From: Akkermansiaceae bacterium | Lineage (GTDB): Bacteria; Verrucomicrobiota; Verrucomicrobiia; Verrucomicrobiales; Akkermansiaceae | Assembly (NCBI GenBank): GCA_015062005.1 | Contig: SUVL01000005.1 | Location: forward strand, 1-64,000 | DNA length: 64,000 bases | Direction: 5' to 3' | In this document: positions 49,635 to 58,993 of the stretch, in pieces | Layout: the number at the start of each line of letters is the position of its first letter | How positions within the stretch are numbered: the stretch's first letter is position 1 | Position numbers and translations under genes: made by a program | Notes under the pieces: model-generated | What the model was told of the DNA's origin: nothing | Seen by the model: the letters and a program-made list of their open reading frames with translations, nothing else | The model's database searches: none

Positions 49635-52445
49635 TCAGGAGAGTGCTTCCGTGGCCTTGGCAATGAGTTCCGCCCTGGCGGAGATATCCTTGCCGGAGCC
49701 ACGTGCCATATCGGCCTTGCCGCCGCCCTTGCCGCCCACGATGGGCGCCAGCGTGCGGATGAGGTCACCGGCTTTCAGACCGACAGCCTGGGCCGCCTCG
49801 CCACAGTAGGCGCCCAGGGAAAGGCTGGCGCCGTCATCAGCCACCAGGAAGGCGGCAGCGGCGTAGTGGCGCTTGCGCAGGCCGTTGAAGAGCTCGGTGA
49901 GCAGTTCGTTGCCACCCTCGGCGCAGACCACCACATTGCCCCCGGTCAGCTTCTCGGCCAGCAGCGCATCGGCAGCACCGGCAGCGGCAGCCACCTGGGC
50001 CTTCTTCAGCTGCTTCTCGGCCTCGATGGCGCATTCCTTCAGCTTGTCGCAGTAGGCGTTGTAGTCATCCAGCAGGGAGTTGATGGTGGCGATATCCTTT
50101 GCCTCGCGCAGCTTCTGGGCGGGTTTGGCATCGTTGGAAGGCACGGGCACGATGGGCTGGCCCAGGTCGGCCAGCTTGCCGTTGGCCTCGGTGAGCTTAT
50201 CGAGCATTTCCTTACCCTCGGGGATACGGGCGGCCACCATATCACGCACCACCTCGTATGCAGCGGCACCGGTGGCAGCCTCGATTCGGCGCACGCCGCT
50301 GGCAATGGCGCCCTCGCTCTTAATCTTGAAGAAGCCCAGCTGCTTCGTGCTGGCGGCGTGCGTACCGCCGCAGAGCTCCATGGAAACGCCGTTGAACGCG
50401 CCGGCCTCGCCACCCATCTGCACCAGACGCACCACATCGCCGTACTTATCGCCGAAGAACTGGCAGATTTCCGGATGCTTCTTGATTTCGGTCATCGGGT
50501 ACTCATTGCAGACCACGGGCAGGTCCTCGTTAATCCACTGGTTCACCAGCACCTCCACGCGGCGCAGGTCGGCCTTGGAGATAGCGCCGCTGTTCACGTC
50601 GAAACGCAGGCGGTCGGCATCCACCAGGGAGCCCTGCTGGGCGATATCCTCGCTCACCAGCGTGCGCAGGGCCTTGTGCAGCAGGTGCGTGGCGCTGTGG
50701 TGCGATTCCAGCGCACGGCGGCGCTCCACATCCAGCTGCAGCTCCACGGTATCGCCCACGGCGGGGGCCACGCCATCGGCCGTGGAAACCAGGTGGGCGC
50801 GGGCCTTGCCAATCTGCTGCACACCGATGACCGGGCAGCTGTCGCCCCCCAGGGAGAGGGTGCCGCCATCGCTCATCTGGCCACCCATTTCGGCATAGAA
50901 GGGGGTCTTGTCCGTAATCACGAAGAGAATGCCCTCAGCCTCGTGTACTTCGGTCACGGTGGCGGTGGTGGCGTCCTCAGTGTAGCCGGTGAACTCTGTC
51001 ACCTGCTCGGTCTTGAGGTCCAGGGCGCGCACCACCTGCTTCTTCTGGGCAGCCTTGGCGCGCTGGCGCTGCTCCTCCATGAGCTCGTCGAAGCGGGCGG
51101 AATCCACCTCCAGCCCGCGTTCGCGGGCCATGAGGGCGGTCAGGTCAATCGGGAATCCGTAAGTATCGTACAGCTTGAAGGCGAAATCACCGGAAACCTT
51201 GCCGGTGGCAGCCACTTCCTTATCGAAGAGCTCCAGGCCGCGGTCCAGCGTTTCGTTGAAGCTGGTTTCCTCACGCAGCAGCACCTCTTTGATGGTGCTC
51301 TTGCGGCCCACCAGCTCGGGGAACACACGGCCCATCTCGCCGGCCAGCGTATCCACCAGCTCGCTCAGGAAGGGTTTTTCCAGCCCCAGGATGCGGCCAT
51401 AGCGCACGGCGCGGCGCAGGATGCGGCGCAGCACATAGTTGCGGCCGTTGTTGCCGGGCAGAATACCGTCTGCAATGGAGAAGCTCAGCGTGCGGATGTG
51501 GTCGGCAATCACGCGGAAGGCCACGCTCTCGCGCAGTGTCTCCTTCTGCTCGGGCGTGGCATCCTGCGGGTAGATATCCACGTACTTGCGGCCGGAAATC
51601 TCCTCGATGCGGCTGAAAATGGGGCGGAACACGTCCGTGCTGTAGTTGGACACGCGTCGGGAGAAATCGGTAAAGCCCTTGGTGCACTGCATCATGGCGC
51701 AGGCGCGCTCGAAGCCCATGCCGGTATCCACATGGCAGGCCGGCAGCGGGCGGAAGGTGCCATCGCTCTCGGCATTGTACTGAATGAACACGAGGTTCCA
51801 GATTTCGATGCACTTGTCGCTGTCGCCATTCACCAGGCGGCCCTGGGTGTCGCCCTCGGGGGTCAGGTCCACATGCAGCTCGGAGCAAGGGCCGCAGGGG
51901 CCGGTCTCGCCCATCATCCAGAAGTTGTCCTTCACGCTGCCGTTCACCACGTGCACTTTCGGGTCCATGCCCTTGGCTGTGAAAAGGGCGGCCCAGGTAT
52001 CGTAGGCCTCCTGGTCGAACTCGCCGGGGTCGCCCTTGGACTTATCCGGGGCATACACAGTGGCATACAGACGCTCCACGGGGAAACCCCAGCGCTCCAC
52101 GATGAGCTCCCAGGCCCAGGCGATGGCCTCTTTCTTGAAATAGTCGCCGAAGGACCAGTTGCCCAGCATCTCAAAGAAGGTGTGGTGGTAGGAATCCTGG
52201 CCCACATCCTCCAGGTCATTGTGCTTGCCGCCGGCGCGAATGCACTTCTGCGTATCGGTGGCGCGGGCGGGTTTCCACGGCGGGGTCCACACACCCAGGA
52301 AATACGGTACAAACTGGTTCATGCCTGCGTTCGTGAACAGCAGGCCCGGGCTCTGCGGCATGAGTGAGGCGGAAGGCACTACGGCATGCTGCTTCTCCTG
52401 GAAGAAATCAAGGAAACTCTGGCGAATCTGCGCGGATGTCATCAT
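49635..52445 (-). CDS. alaS: Alanine-tRNA ligase
   Basis: The 936-residue chain has the class II core (IRQSFLDFFQEKQHAVVPSAS, LLFTNAGMNQFVPYFLG, GKHNDLEDVG), the editing domain with the HSATHLLHKALR zinc motif and CGGTHAASTKQLG, and the C-Ala domain to the end. It is somewhat longer than the E. coli enzyme (876). Two adjacent ATG codons start it (52445, 52442). It leads a minus-strand run with pssA and the acyltransferase. Confidence 0.98.
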   Translation of the reverse strand: MMTSAQIRQSFLDFFQEKQHAVVPSASLMPQSPGLLFTNAGMNQFVPYFLGVWTPPWKPARATDTQKCIRAGGKHNDLEDVGQDSYHHTFFEMLGNWSFGDYFKKEAIAWAWELIVERWGFPVERLYATVYAPDKSKGDPGEFDQEAYDTWAALFTAKGMDPKVHVVNGSVKDNFWMMGETGPCGPCSELHVDLTPEGDTQGRLVNGDSDKCIEIWNLVFIQYNAESDGTFRPLPACHVDTGMGFERACAMMQCTKGFTDFSRRVSNYSTDVFRPIFSRIEEISGRKYVDIYPQDATPEQKETLRESVAFRVIADHIRTLSFSIADGILPGNNGRNYVLRRILRRAVRYGRILGLEKPFLSELVDTLAGEMGRVFPELVGRKSTIKEVLLREETSFNETLDRGLELFDKEVAATGKVSGDFAFKLYDTYGFPIDLTALMARERGLEVDSARFDELMEEQRQRAKAAQKKQVVRALDLKTEQVTEFTGYTEDATTATVTEVHEAEGILFVITDKTPFYAEMGGQMSDGGTLSLGGDSCPVIGVQQIGKARAHLVSTADGVAPAVGDTVELQLDVERRRALESHHSATHLLHKALRTLVSEDIAQQGSLVDADRLRFDVNSGAISKADLRRVEVLVNQWINEDLPVVCNEYPMTEIKKHPEICQFFGDKYGDVVRLVQMGGEAGAFNGVSMELCGGTHAASTKQLGFFKIKSEGAIASGVRRIEAATGAAAYEVVRDMVAARIPEGKEMLDKLTEANGKLADLGQPIVPVPSNDAKPAQKLREAKDIATINSLLDDYNAYCDKLKECAIEAEKQLKKAQVAAAAGAADALLAEKLTGGNVVVCAEGGNELLTELFNGLRKRHYAAAAFLVADDGASLSLGAYCGEAAQAVGLKAGDLIRTLAPIVGGKGGGKADMARGSGKDISARAELIAKATEALS

Positions 52446-52486
52446 AACGATGGAAATATGCGGTAAAGATATATTGGTACGCGCCT

Positions 52487-52515
52487 AGCATACACCGCTT
52501 CCGCCCCTATGTAAA
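52487..52515 (-). promoter_or_regulatory. Promoter of alaS
   Basis: Minus strand TTTACA (52515-52510) and TATGCT (52492-52487), 17 bases apart, with a 5' leader near 35 bases. Confidence 0.6.
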
Positions 52516-52683
52516 GCAAATATGCTGGTTCTCCCCCCTCACACGCGCCGAACGGCGCGTGTTTTCACTCAGGCCATGCCTGTTTTCACCTTTCACACGC
52601 GCCAAGCGCGTTTTCATATTTCCAGAACTTCCATCCACCCTCTTGGGGGAACTTCCAAATAGTCCGGAAATTATAATGCAGCC

Positions 52684-53024
52684 CGATAAATTGGACTTTG
52701 GCGAGCCAACGGCGAGCGGAATTTTGAGCCCGGAGGGCGATAGAATCATAGCCCAGCGTGGAGCCGCAATGCGGCGGAACGCTGGGTTTGGTGTTAAATA
52801 TACCCGGAACCCCGAACGAAGCGGGCGGGTGGCAGAAAGCGCGGCTAAAACACTAAGCCAAAGCTTCTGCCACCCACTCCGCTACGCTCCGGGGTTCTGA
52901 TATGTTCTTCGATTTACCCAGGGTTCCGCAGCTGACGCAGCTCCACCCTGGGCTCATGTTCTGTCGCCCTCTCCGAGGGCTCAAAATTCCTCGGGCTTTC
53001 AGCCCGACAAGTTCCAATTTATCG
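52684..53024. mobile_element. Non-autonomous palindromic element (MITE-like), 341 bp
   Basis: Ends are inverted: CGATAAATTGGACTT at left, AAGTTCCAATTTATCG at right. Further inward GGAATTTTGAGCCC pairs with GGGCTCAAAATTCC-type text, and several GC-rich hairpins (CCCAGCGT/ACGCTGGG; CGGAACCCCG/CGGGGTTC; CCCAGGGT/ACCCTGGG) fill the middle. No transposase is inside. The ends resemble those of the three shorter palindromic elements. The rest of 52516-53119 has further palindromes (ACACGCGCC/GGCGCGTGT) and no gene. Confidence 0.7.
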
Positions 53025-53119
53025 AGATACCTGACTTTTCAGAAGTCCTCTTTGGACTTCTCCGAGACAAGATAGCCCCGTGCCCTGACATGGAAGTATC
53101 CACCCCAATTAATCACTAA

Positions 53120-53371
53120 TCATTTCCTCATCGCCTTGCGCTCAGTCTCATCCAGCTTGCCGTCCTTGTTGGTATCGTACTTATCGAGCATGCGCTGGTG
53201 GGCATCAGGGCGAGCATCCTTGCGCTCCGGCATTTTACCGGCAGCACCCCAGTGCGCAGGCTTCGCCGGGCGCTTCGGCATCTGTCCCCCTGCCCCCCAG
53301 TACGCGGGGCGGGGCTGTTCCTGAGCCATAACCGGCACCACCAGGGCAAAAAGCATCACTATCGTTCTCAT
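53120..53371 (-). CDS. Small exported EF-hand protein
   Basis: An 83-residue protein with a signal peptide (ending PVMA), a linker with two AYWGAGG/AHWGAAG-like units, and one EF-hand, DTNKDGKLDETE, a full calcium-binding loop. A second hand would normally pair with it, so it may dimerise. The -10 box TAGAAT lies 6 bases before the ATG. Function is unknown beyond likely calcium binding outside the cytosol. Confidence 0.7.
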   Translation of the reverse strand: MRTIVMLFALVVPVMAQEQPRPAYWGAGGQMPKRPAKPAHWGAAGKMPERKDARPDAHQRMLDKYDTNKDGKLDETERKAMRK

Positions 53372-53416
53372 GCCGCCATTCTAGCACAGCACAATCCCCC
53401 TGCCCAGCACCAAATT

Positions 53417-53502
53417 CTTGGAAAAGTGGCATTTTTACCCCATTTTTATCTTGGAAAAGTGGCATTTTTGTGGTACTTTTTCCTTGGAAAAGTGGCATTT
53501 TC
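53417..53502 (+). repeat. Three direct repeats before the DUF4143 ATPase gene
   Basis: CTTGGAAAAGTGGCATTTT occurs at 53417, 53450 and 53483, exactly 33 bases apart, that is three helical turns on one DNA face. The last copy ends 12 bases before the ATG. If translation began at the TTG at 53418, they would encode LEKWHF three times in frame, so they could be either operator-like sites or an N-terminal repeat. Confidence 0.9.
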
Positions 53503-53513
53503 CCATTTTATAT

Positions 53514-54860
53514 ATGCTTAAACGAAAGATAGACAAGCGAATACAGGATTTCTACAAAGAAACCAGCAAAGCTCTTCTCATTACCGGAGCCCGTCAGATA
53601 GGAAAAACATACTCTATTCGACAGTTCGGGACTCATTTCAAGAGCTTCATTGAGGTGAATTTTGTAGAAATGCCACAGGCTATCGAAGCCATTCGCACCG
53701 CAGGAAGCAGCAAAGATATACTTCTGCGCCTTTCCGCCCTGACCGGAGCACCTCTCATCAAAAACGAAACACTCATTTTCTTTGATGAGGTTCAGTTATG
53801 CCCAGAAATCGTTACAGCTATCAAGTTTCTGGTAGATGAAGGTTCCTACAGATATATCCTGAGCGGTTCCCTGCTCGGCGTAGAGCTCAAGGATTTAAGG
53901 TCAGAACCTGTGGGATACATGGGTATCATGGAAATGTTCCCGCTGGATTTCGAGGAGTTTATCACCAATATCGGAGTAAAGGAAACTGTCATCAACACCC
54001 TGCGCAAATCATGGGAAGAACTTCGAGCGGTTGATTCCATCATACACCGGAAAATGATGGAACTGTTCCGCCTGTACCTGGTGGTGGGTGGCATGCCCGC
54101 TGCCGTGAGCAGCTATGTGGAGACAAACAACCTGCAGAATGTACTGCTGGCTCAGCAGGATATACTGCAGTTATACAAGCGCGATATCACGCAGTACGCC
54201 CCGAACAACAAACTGCACATTGAGGAAATCTTCAACCTGATTCCTCCGGAACTCAACTCTGCCAACAAGCGTTTCATACTGAAAAGCCTGCATGATAAGG
54301 CACGCATGAGAAACATGGAGAACAGCTTCCTCTGGCTTCAACGCGCAGGAGTCGCTTTACCAGTATACAACGTGGAGGAACCGAAAATGCCGCTATTACT
54401 GGCGCGCTCCCGAAATCTGTTCAAATTATTCCAGAACGATGTAGGTCTGCTGGCTGCGCAATACGCAGAAGGGATCCAGCTGCGCATCATCCAGGGCGAA
54501 GCCGATATCAATTTCGGCTCCGTTTACGAAAACGCCGTAGCACAGGAGCTGGTGGCGCACGGGTTCACCCCCTGCTACTTCAACAGTAAGAAACGAGGTG
54601 AACTGGATTTCATCATTGAGCAGAATGGTAAAGTTCTCCCCATTGAAGTAAAATCCGGCAAGGATTATACCGTTCACCGAGCTCTGGCCAACATCATGGA
54701 GTGCAGTGAATATGACCTGCCAAAGGCAATTATCTTCAATAACAATAATCTGCGGCAGGAAGGCAAACTAATCTACGCGCCTATCTACATGGTTATGTTC
54801 CTCGAACGAAGGAACGATGCCCCGACCTGTTACAAAATTGATCTATCTGAATTATCATAA
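53514..54860 (+). CDS. AAA ATPase with DUF4143 C-terminal domain
   Basis: A 448-residue protein. The ATPase starts MLKRKIDKRIQDFYK and has Walker A ITGARQIGKTYS and Walker B LIFFDEVQL. The C-terminal DUF4143 carries a nuclease-like core, NSKKRGELDFIIEQNGKVLP followed by IEVKSGKDY, the D...ExK motif of PD-(D/E)XK folds. Such single-gene families are common in anaerobes and archaea with unknown function, possibly mobile or defensive. The gene stands alone behind three direct repeats. The ATG at 53514 is preferred over the upstream TTG. Confidence 0.85.
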   Translation: MLKRKIDKRIQDFYKETSKALLITGARQIGKTYSIRQFGTHFKSFIEVNFVEMPQAIEAIRTAGSSKDILLRLSALTGAPLIKNETLIFFDEVQLCPEIVTAIKFLVDEGSYRYILSGSLLGVELKDLRSEPVGYMGIMEMFPLDFEEFITNIGVKETVINTLRKSWEELRAVDSIIHRKMMELFRLYLVVGGMPAAVSSYVETNNLQNVLLAQQDILQLYKRDITQYAPNNKLHIEEIFNLIPPELNSANKRFILKSLHDKARMRNMENSFLWLQRAGVALPVYNVEEPKMPLLLARSRNLFKLFQNDVGLLAAQYAEGIQLRIIQGEADINFGSVYENAVAQELVAHGFTPCYFNSKKRGELDFIIEQNGKVLPIEVKSGKDYTVHRALANIMECSEYDLPKAIIFNNNNLRQEGKLIYAPIYMVMFLERRNDAPTCYKIDLSELS

Positions 54861-54997
54861 AAAGGCTTCTCATTACCCCGCCCTGCTCAGCTGAATGGGA
54901 TTTGAAACCATACCCCCACGCTGCCGTTGCGGAGGAAGGCCCACACCAAGATTGAACACCTTCTCCGCAACGCTCAGAACACCTGATTTTCTCCACC

Positions 54998-56053
54998 ATG
55001 TTTTCTTTCTTCAATAAAAACAAGCGTCTGCTGAAACAGGCAGAAAAGGGCAATACCCGAGCTGTACTCCGGCTGCTGGCCAGAGGAGCCGATGTCAACT
55101 CTACCGATGAGGATGGTTTCTCACCCCTGATTGAGGCTCTGCGTTGGGAGCATCAAGACACAGCCGAGGCTCTCATATCAGCCGGGGCAGATGTGAACCA
55201 CCACGACTCCCTGCATGGAGAGACGCCGCTCACCATTGCCGGCTGGAACGGTCAGACCAAAGCAACAAAGCTACTGCTGGCCGTCGGAGCAGAAGTGAAT
55301 GCGACCAACAAATACGGCACAACTGCCCTGATTTCTGCGGCCCGGGGCGGCCACACCGAGGTCGTGCGGTTGCTGCTGACCGCCGGGGCTGATATCCACG
55401 CCCGCTGCCAGGACGGCAATGCATTGAGCGTAGCCCTTTCTCTGCACCACCAGGAAACAGCCGAAGTTCTGAAGGCCGCAGGGGCCACCCTGAACCTGAC
55501 GGAAGCCGCTTACTGCGGGCAGAGTGACCTTGTGCGCCGGCATCTGGCCGAGGGTGCCGCCCCAGATGAAGGAGCAGCCATCGTGAGGGCGGCTTTCGGG
55601 GGACACACCGAAATTGTCCGCTTACTGGTGGAAGCCGGGGCGGACATAGATGCCCAGGACACCATAGAACAGATGACTGCCCTGCACCATGCAGCCCGCT
55701 GGGGGCGCGCCGAAATGGCAGAGCTCCTGCTGAAAGCCGGAGCACGCGCCGATATCCGGGACAAAGACCGTTTCAACGCCCTCGATATCGCCGTGTGGAG
55801 CGGCCGGGCAGAGGTGGTTCGCCTGCTGCTCGCGCATCGTCAGCCGGACGTGAATGTTCGCATTGGCGGCTTCTGGCTGTTGCATTGGGCCGCATCTCGC
55901 GGCGACACCGAGATTGTGCGCATGCTGCTCCAGGCCGGTGCCGATGTGCATGCCAGAACGCTCATTTTCCATGAAACCGCGCTCAAGCTGGCGCTCAAAG
56001 CCGGGCACCGGGAAACCGCCAAACTTCTCCGCTCCGCCGGTGCTAGTGAGTAA
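54998..56053 (+). CDS. Ankyrin-repeat protein
   Basis: A 351-residue cytosolic protein that is almost entirely ankyrin repeats: about ten units such as LLARGADVNSTDEDGFSPLI, GHTEVVRLLLTAGADIHARC and GDTEIVRMLLQAGADVHART, from about residue 20 to the end. No signal peptide or catalytic domain is seen. It is a binding scaffold of unknown partner. It differs from the ankyrin protein at 33998, which has a metal-type tail. A terminator follows at once. Confidence 0.9.
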   Translation: MFSFFNKNKRLLKQAEKGNTRAVLRLLARGADVNSTDEDGFSPLIEALRWEHQDTAEALISAGADVNHHDSLHGETPLTIAGWNGQTKATKLLLAVGAEVNATNKYGTTALISAARGGHTEVVRLLLTAGADIHARCQDGNALSVALSLHHQETAEVLKAAGATLNLTEAAYCGQSDLVRRHLAEGAAPDEGAAIVRAAFGGHTEIVRLLVEAGADIDAQDTIEQMTALHHAARWGRAEMAELLLKAGARADIRDKDRFNALDIAVWSGRAEVVRLLLAHRQPDVNVRIGGFWLLHWAASRGDTEIVRMLLQAGADVHARTLIFHETALKLALKAGHRETAKLLRSAGASE

Positions 56054-56055
56054 GG

Positions 56056-56093
56056 CAACAAGAGGCCCCGCCAGCTGGCGGGGCTTCTTGTTG
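56056..56093. terminator. Bidirectional terminator
   Basis: Stem CAACAAGAGGCCCCGCC/GGCGGGGCTTCTTGTTG, with one G-T step, loop AGCT, between convergent genes. Confidence 0.85.
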
Positions 56094-56103
56094 AGGGCTG
56101 AGC

Positions 56104-57189
56104 TTACATCTGCGGTGCGGCGGGAGCCGGCGCAGAGGTCGGCGGAACCGGGGCCACAGCCTTGCGGATATTCTGCAAGGCCTCGAAAAGCGGGCTCACG
56201 GCATCGCTGCCTACCAGGATATGCGGGAACTTAATCTTATCCAGGTTGCGGATAGTTTCCACGCGGATGATGTTTTCGCCAATGGCTTCGTTGAGGGCTT
56301 TCTTACCGGCGGCTTCCAGAATCATACCTTCGGATTCAGCCTTCTTCATGGCCACGATGGCGGCGGCCTCCTGTTGCTTGGCGTAGAGTTTGGCATCGGC
56401 CTCAGCCTTGGCACGGAGGAGTTCACCCTGGGCTTCCTGGTTCACGCGGTTGGCCTTGGCGCGGCCCTCGGCCTCGGCAATTTCCTCGGAACGCTTGGCG
56501 ATTTCCAGCATGATAGCCTGGCGCTCATACTCCTGCGTGGCCTCCACCTTCTTGGTGATACCGGCCGTCACGCTTTCCGGCGGCAGGGTGGAACCGATAG
56601 TCACGGATTCCACGATGAAGGGGCTGCCCGCCAGCTGCTTGCGCAGGCTGGCTTCCACCATCTGGGTAATCTCGGGTATCTTGGCAGGAGCCTCCAGGCC
56701 GCGGAACTGGGCAATGGCCGTACGCACAGCCGTGCGGAAAGGCTGGCAGATAAAGGAATTGTATGCATCTCGGGCAATCTCGTCCGGGTTATTCGGCACC
56801 TCGGCAATGGCGCCGTAATTCTCCACGAACTCCTTGACCTTGTTCGCATCGATGCGGTAGACCAGGTAAGCCTCTGCCTTCATTTTGAGCTGGTCCGCCG
56901 CGCGGATGTCATCGAAGGTTTCCGTCATGGTATACGGCGTCACACAAATCGGGATGGATTTCTGGCGCCACACATAACCAGTACCGCCCGGGCCCTTGAT
57001 GACACTGCGGAACTCCTTGATTCCGAAGATGGGATTGGTGTATACATAGGCGGCGTAGCCGCCATCCACCTTCTCGTTGGAGCAGTTCATGGCCACAATG
57101 AGGCCGGCACCACCGGCTATCAGCAGCAACCCGGCACCAATGGTAGACCAGATGCCGGCCTTCTGGGTAGTTGTATAGATTTTGGACAT
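56104..57189 (-). CDS. SPFH/prohibitin-family membrane protein
   Basis: A 361-residue protein with one N-terminal membrane segment (about 12-34, WSTIGAGLLLIAGGAGLIVA), a Band 7 domain (to about 230; FIVESVTIGSTLPPESV is the typical end) and a long Glu/Ala-rich coiled coil (EIAKRSEEIAEAEGRAKANR and after). The tail is Pro/Ala-rich. SPFH proteins form ring scaffolds with FtsH-type proteases. The start at 57189 follows a TTGACA box (57224-57219) closely. Confidence 0.88.
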   Translation of the reverse strand: MSKIYTTTQKAGIWSTIGAGLLLIAGGAGLIVAMNCSNEKVDGGYAAYVYTNPIFGIKEFRSVIKGPGGTGYVWRQKSIPICVTPYTMTETFDDIRAADQLKMKAEAYLVYRIDANKVKEFVENYGAIAEVPNNPDEIARDAYNSFICQPFRTAVRTAIAQFRGLEAPAKIPEITQMVEASLRKQLAGSPFIVESVTIGSTLPPESVTAGITKKVEATQEYERQAIMLEIAKRSEEIAEAEGRAKANRVNQEAQGELLRAKAEADAKLYAKQQEAAAIVAMKKAESEGMILEAAGKKALNEAIGENIIRVETIRNLDKIKFPHILVGSDAVSPLFEALQNIRKAVAPVPPTSAPAPAAPQM

Positions 57190-57237
57190 GCCCCTGTTTA
57201 GCATAAGAGGGGATGCCCTGTCAAACAAAATCGCATC

Positions 57238-58569
57238 CTATTTCCCCAGGCAGAAGGTGGCAAACACGCGAGTGAGGATATCCTCGGTATCGATGCGGCC
57301 GGTAATGGAACCGAGCGAATCGAGCGCCGCGCGAAGGTCCACATCCACAAACTCCGGAGATTCCCCGGCAACGAGAGCCGCGCGGGCGGCCGCCAGGGAA
57401 TCCAGCGCCTCCTGGAGCGCATGGCGGTGCCGGGTATTGATGGCCGCCAGGGAATCGCGCTCGCCTGAATCATGCAGGAAGAGCTTTTCCACCGCCAGCT
57501 CCAGCTCACGGAGCCCGGTTCCCTCTGCGCAGGAAATGCGGATGGCTGCGGACTCCCCTGCCCAGTCTGCGTGAGCCGGCTGGTCACATTTGTTGAGCAC
57601 CAGCAGACGGTGCGCACCGGTTTCCGGCAGTGGCAGCGGTGCCCGCGGGGCGGTCACATCTGCCACCTCCAGCAGCAAATCCGCCTCGGCCCCGGCGCGC
57701 CGGCTGCGCTCCATGCCGGCGCGTTCAATGGCATCCGCGCTTTCATGCAGCCCGGCGGTGTCAATAAGGCGCAGGCGCAGCCCGCCCAGGGCCACGCTTT
57801 CCTCAATCGTATCGCGCGTGGTGCCGGCCGTGCTGCTCACAATGGCGCGTTCATAGCCCAGCAGCATGTTCAGCAGGCTGGATTTCCCCACGTTCGGCGC
57901 GCCCACAATCGCCGTGCGGATTCCTTCGCGCAGCAGGCGGCCTTCATCCGCCGTGGCCAGCAGGCGGCGCGTCATGGATTCCACGGCATCCAGCTGCGCC
58001 AGCAGGGTATCCGTGGTATCCGGTGCAATATCCTCCTCCGGAAAATCAATGTAGGCCTCCACGTGCGCCGCCACGTTGATAAGGATGTCTGCTGCGGCGG
58101 TCACCTGGCTGCCGATGGCACCCTGGAGCTGGTTCTGCGCAGCGCGGAGAGCCAGGTCGCTCCCGGCGGAAATGATATCCATGACAGCCTCGGCCTGGGT
58201 GAGATCCAGCTTGCCGTTCTCAAACGCCCGGCGGGAGAATTCCCCCGGCTCTGCCGGGCGGGCTCCGCAGGCCAGAAGTCGCTCCAGCACCCGCCGCGTC
58301 ACCAGCATGCCGCCGTGGCAGCTCAGCTCCACCGTATCCTCACCGGTAAAACTGGCAGGCCCCGCAAAATAGGTGGCCACGCACTCGTCGATGATGCCGC
58401 CGCGTGCATCACGCACACGCACCAGCGTGGCCAGCCGCGGCTGCAGCCCCCTGCCCGCCGTGCACCGCTGCACCACCGGCAGCGCCTCCGCCCCGCTCAC
58501 CCGGATAACGGCAAGCGCTCCGGTTCCGGGGGCAGTAGCCAGGGCGGCTATGGTTTCACTCTGTGTCAT
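57238..58569 (-). CDS. mnmE: tRNA modification GTPase MnmE
   Basis: MnmE with MnmG modifies uridine 34 of tRNAs. The 443-residue chain has the folate-binding N-terminal domain (ETIAALATAPGTGALAVIRVSG), a helical part, a G domain (GAPNVGKSSLLNMLLG, TAGTTRDTIEE, NKCD) and the C-terminal CLGK box with the catalytic Cys. Longer starts upstream exist, but MTQSETIAALAT matches the family start. The gene runs in the same direction as the SPFH gene, 48 bases upstream of it. Confidence 0.97.
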   Translation of the reverse strand: MTQSETIAALATAPGTGALAVIRVSGAEALPVVQRCTAGRGLQPRLATLVRVRDARGGIIDECVATYFAGPASFTGEDTVELSCHGGMLVTRRVLERLLACGARPAEPGEFSRRAFENGKLDLTQAEAVMDIISAGSDLALRAAQNQLQGAIGSQVTAAADILINVAAHVEAYIDFPEEDIAPDTTDTLLAQLDAVESMTRRLLATADEGRLLREGIRTAIVGAPNVGKSSLLNMLLGYERAIVSSTAGTTRDTIEESVALGGLRLRLIDTAGLHESADAIERAGMERSRRAGAEADLLLEVADVTAPRAPLPLPETGAHRLLVLNKCDQPAHADWAGESAAIRISCAEGTGLRELELAVEKLFLHDSGERDSLAAINTRHRHALQEALDSLAAARAALVAGESPEFVDVDLRAALDSLGSITGRIDTEDILTRVFATFCLGK

Positions 58570-58694
58570 CACCGGGGCTGATATTCCCATAACGCAGCGC
58601 ATTGCGCAACCCTTTTTTATGTCCCGACTGCCCGATTTCTTGCTTTGCACTGATAAATGTTCACTTGTCAAGGGCAAAAAAATTCATTTTAGGC

Positions 58695-58722
58695 TTGATT
58701 TGTAGGGAAATGCTGCTATAGT
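58695..58722 (+). promoter_or_regulatory. Promoter of the polyglutamine lipoprotein gene
   Basis: TTGATT (58695-58700) and TATAGT (58717-58722), 16 bases apart, about 65 bases before the ATG. Confidence 0.65.
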
Positions 58723-58792
58723 TTGTTTAGCCCGCCAAGCTATCCTTGCTTGGTTGGGTGCATCAAACAACATCAAAACTAGTAAGATAATT

Positions 58793-58921
58793 ATGAAGAA
58801 GATCGCTATCCTCGCTCTTACGGCCGCCGCTTTCGTTTCCTGCCAGCAGCAGCAGCAGCAGCAGCAGGTGACCCCCGAGCCGGTTGCTCCCGCTCCCGTG
58901 GTGACTCCCGTTAAGAAGTAA
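58793..58921 (+). CDS. Small polyglutamine lipoprotein
   Basis: A 42-residue gene, MKKIAILALTAAAFVSC followed by eight Gln (eight CAG codons) and then VTPEPVAPAPVVTPVKK. The lipobox is AFVSC, so the mature protein is about 26 residues: lipidated Cys, polyQ, a Pro/Val tail and two Lys. It has a promoter upstream and a terminator downstream, which supports it as real despite its size. The CAG run is a slippage site. It resembles small Lpp-like envelope lipoproteins in size only; function is unknown. Confidence 0.75.
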   Translation: MKKIAILALTAAAFVSCQQQQQQQQVTPEPVAPAPVVTPVKK

Positions 58922-58963
58922 GTGATTCAGGAAAGTTTATCTTTCCCCATTACTCAACAAATT

Positions 58964-58993
58964 GCGCGTCTGGTTCTGCCAGATGCGCTTTTT
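58964..58993 (+). terminator. Terminator after the small lipoprotein
   Basis: Stem GCGC(G)TCTGG/CCAGA(T)GCGC followed by TTTTT. Confidence 0.75.

Noticed and set aside
49626..52367. Long plus-strand frame opposite alaS
   Set aside because: Shadow frame, low complexity; alaS is unambiguous.
54890..54970. tRNA-like T-loop text (minus strand GGTTTCAAATCC)
   Set aside because: No D-arm or acceptor stem pairs with it in either order, and the outer-stem motif of the Y-like modules is absent.
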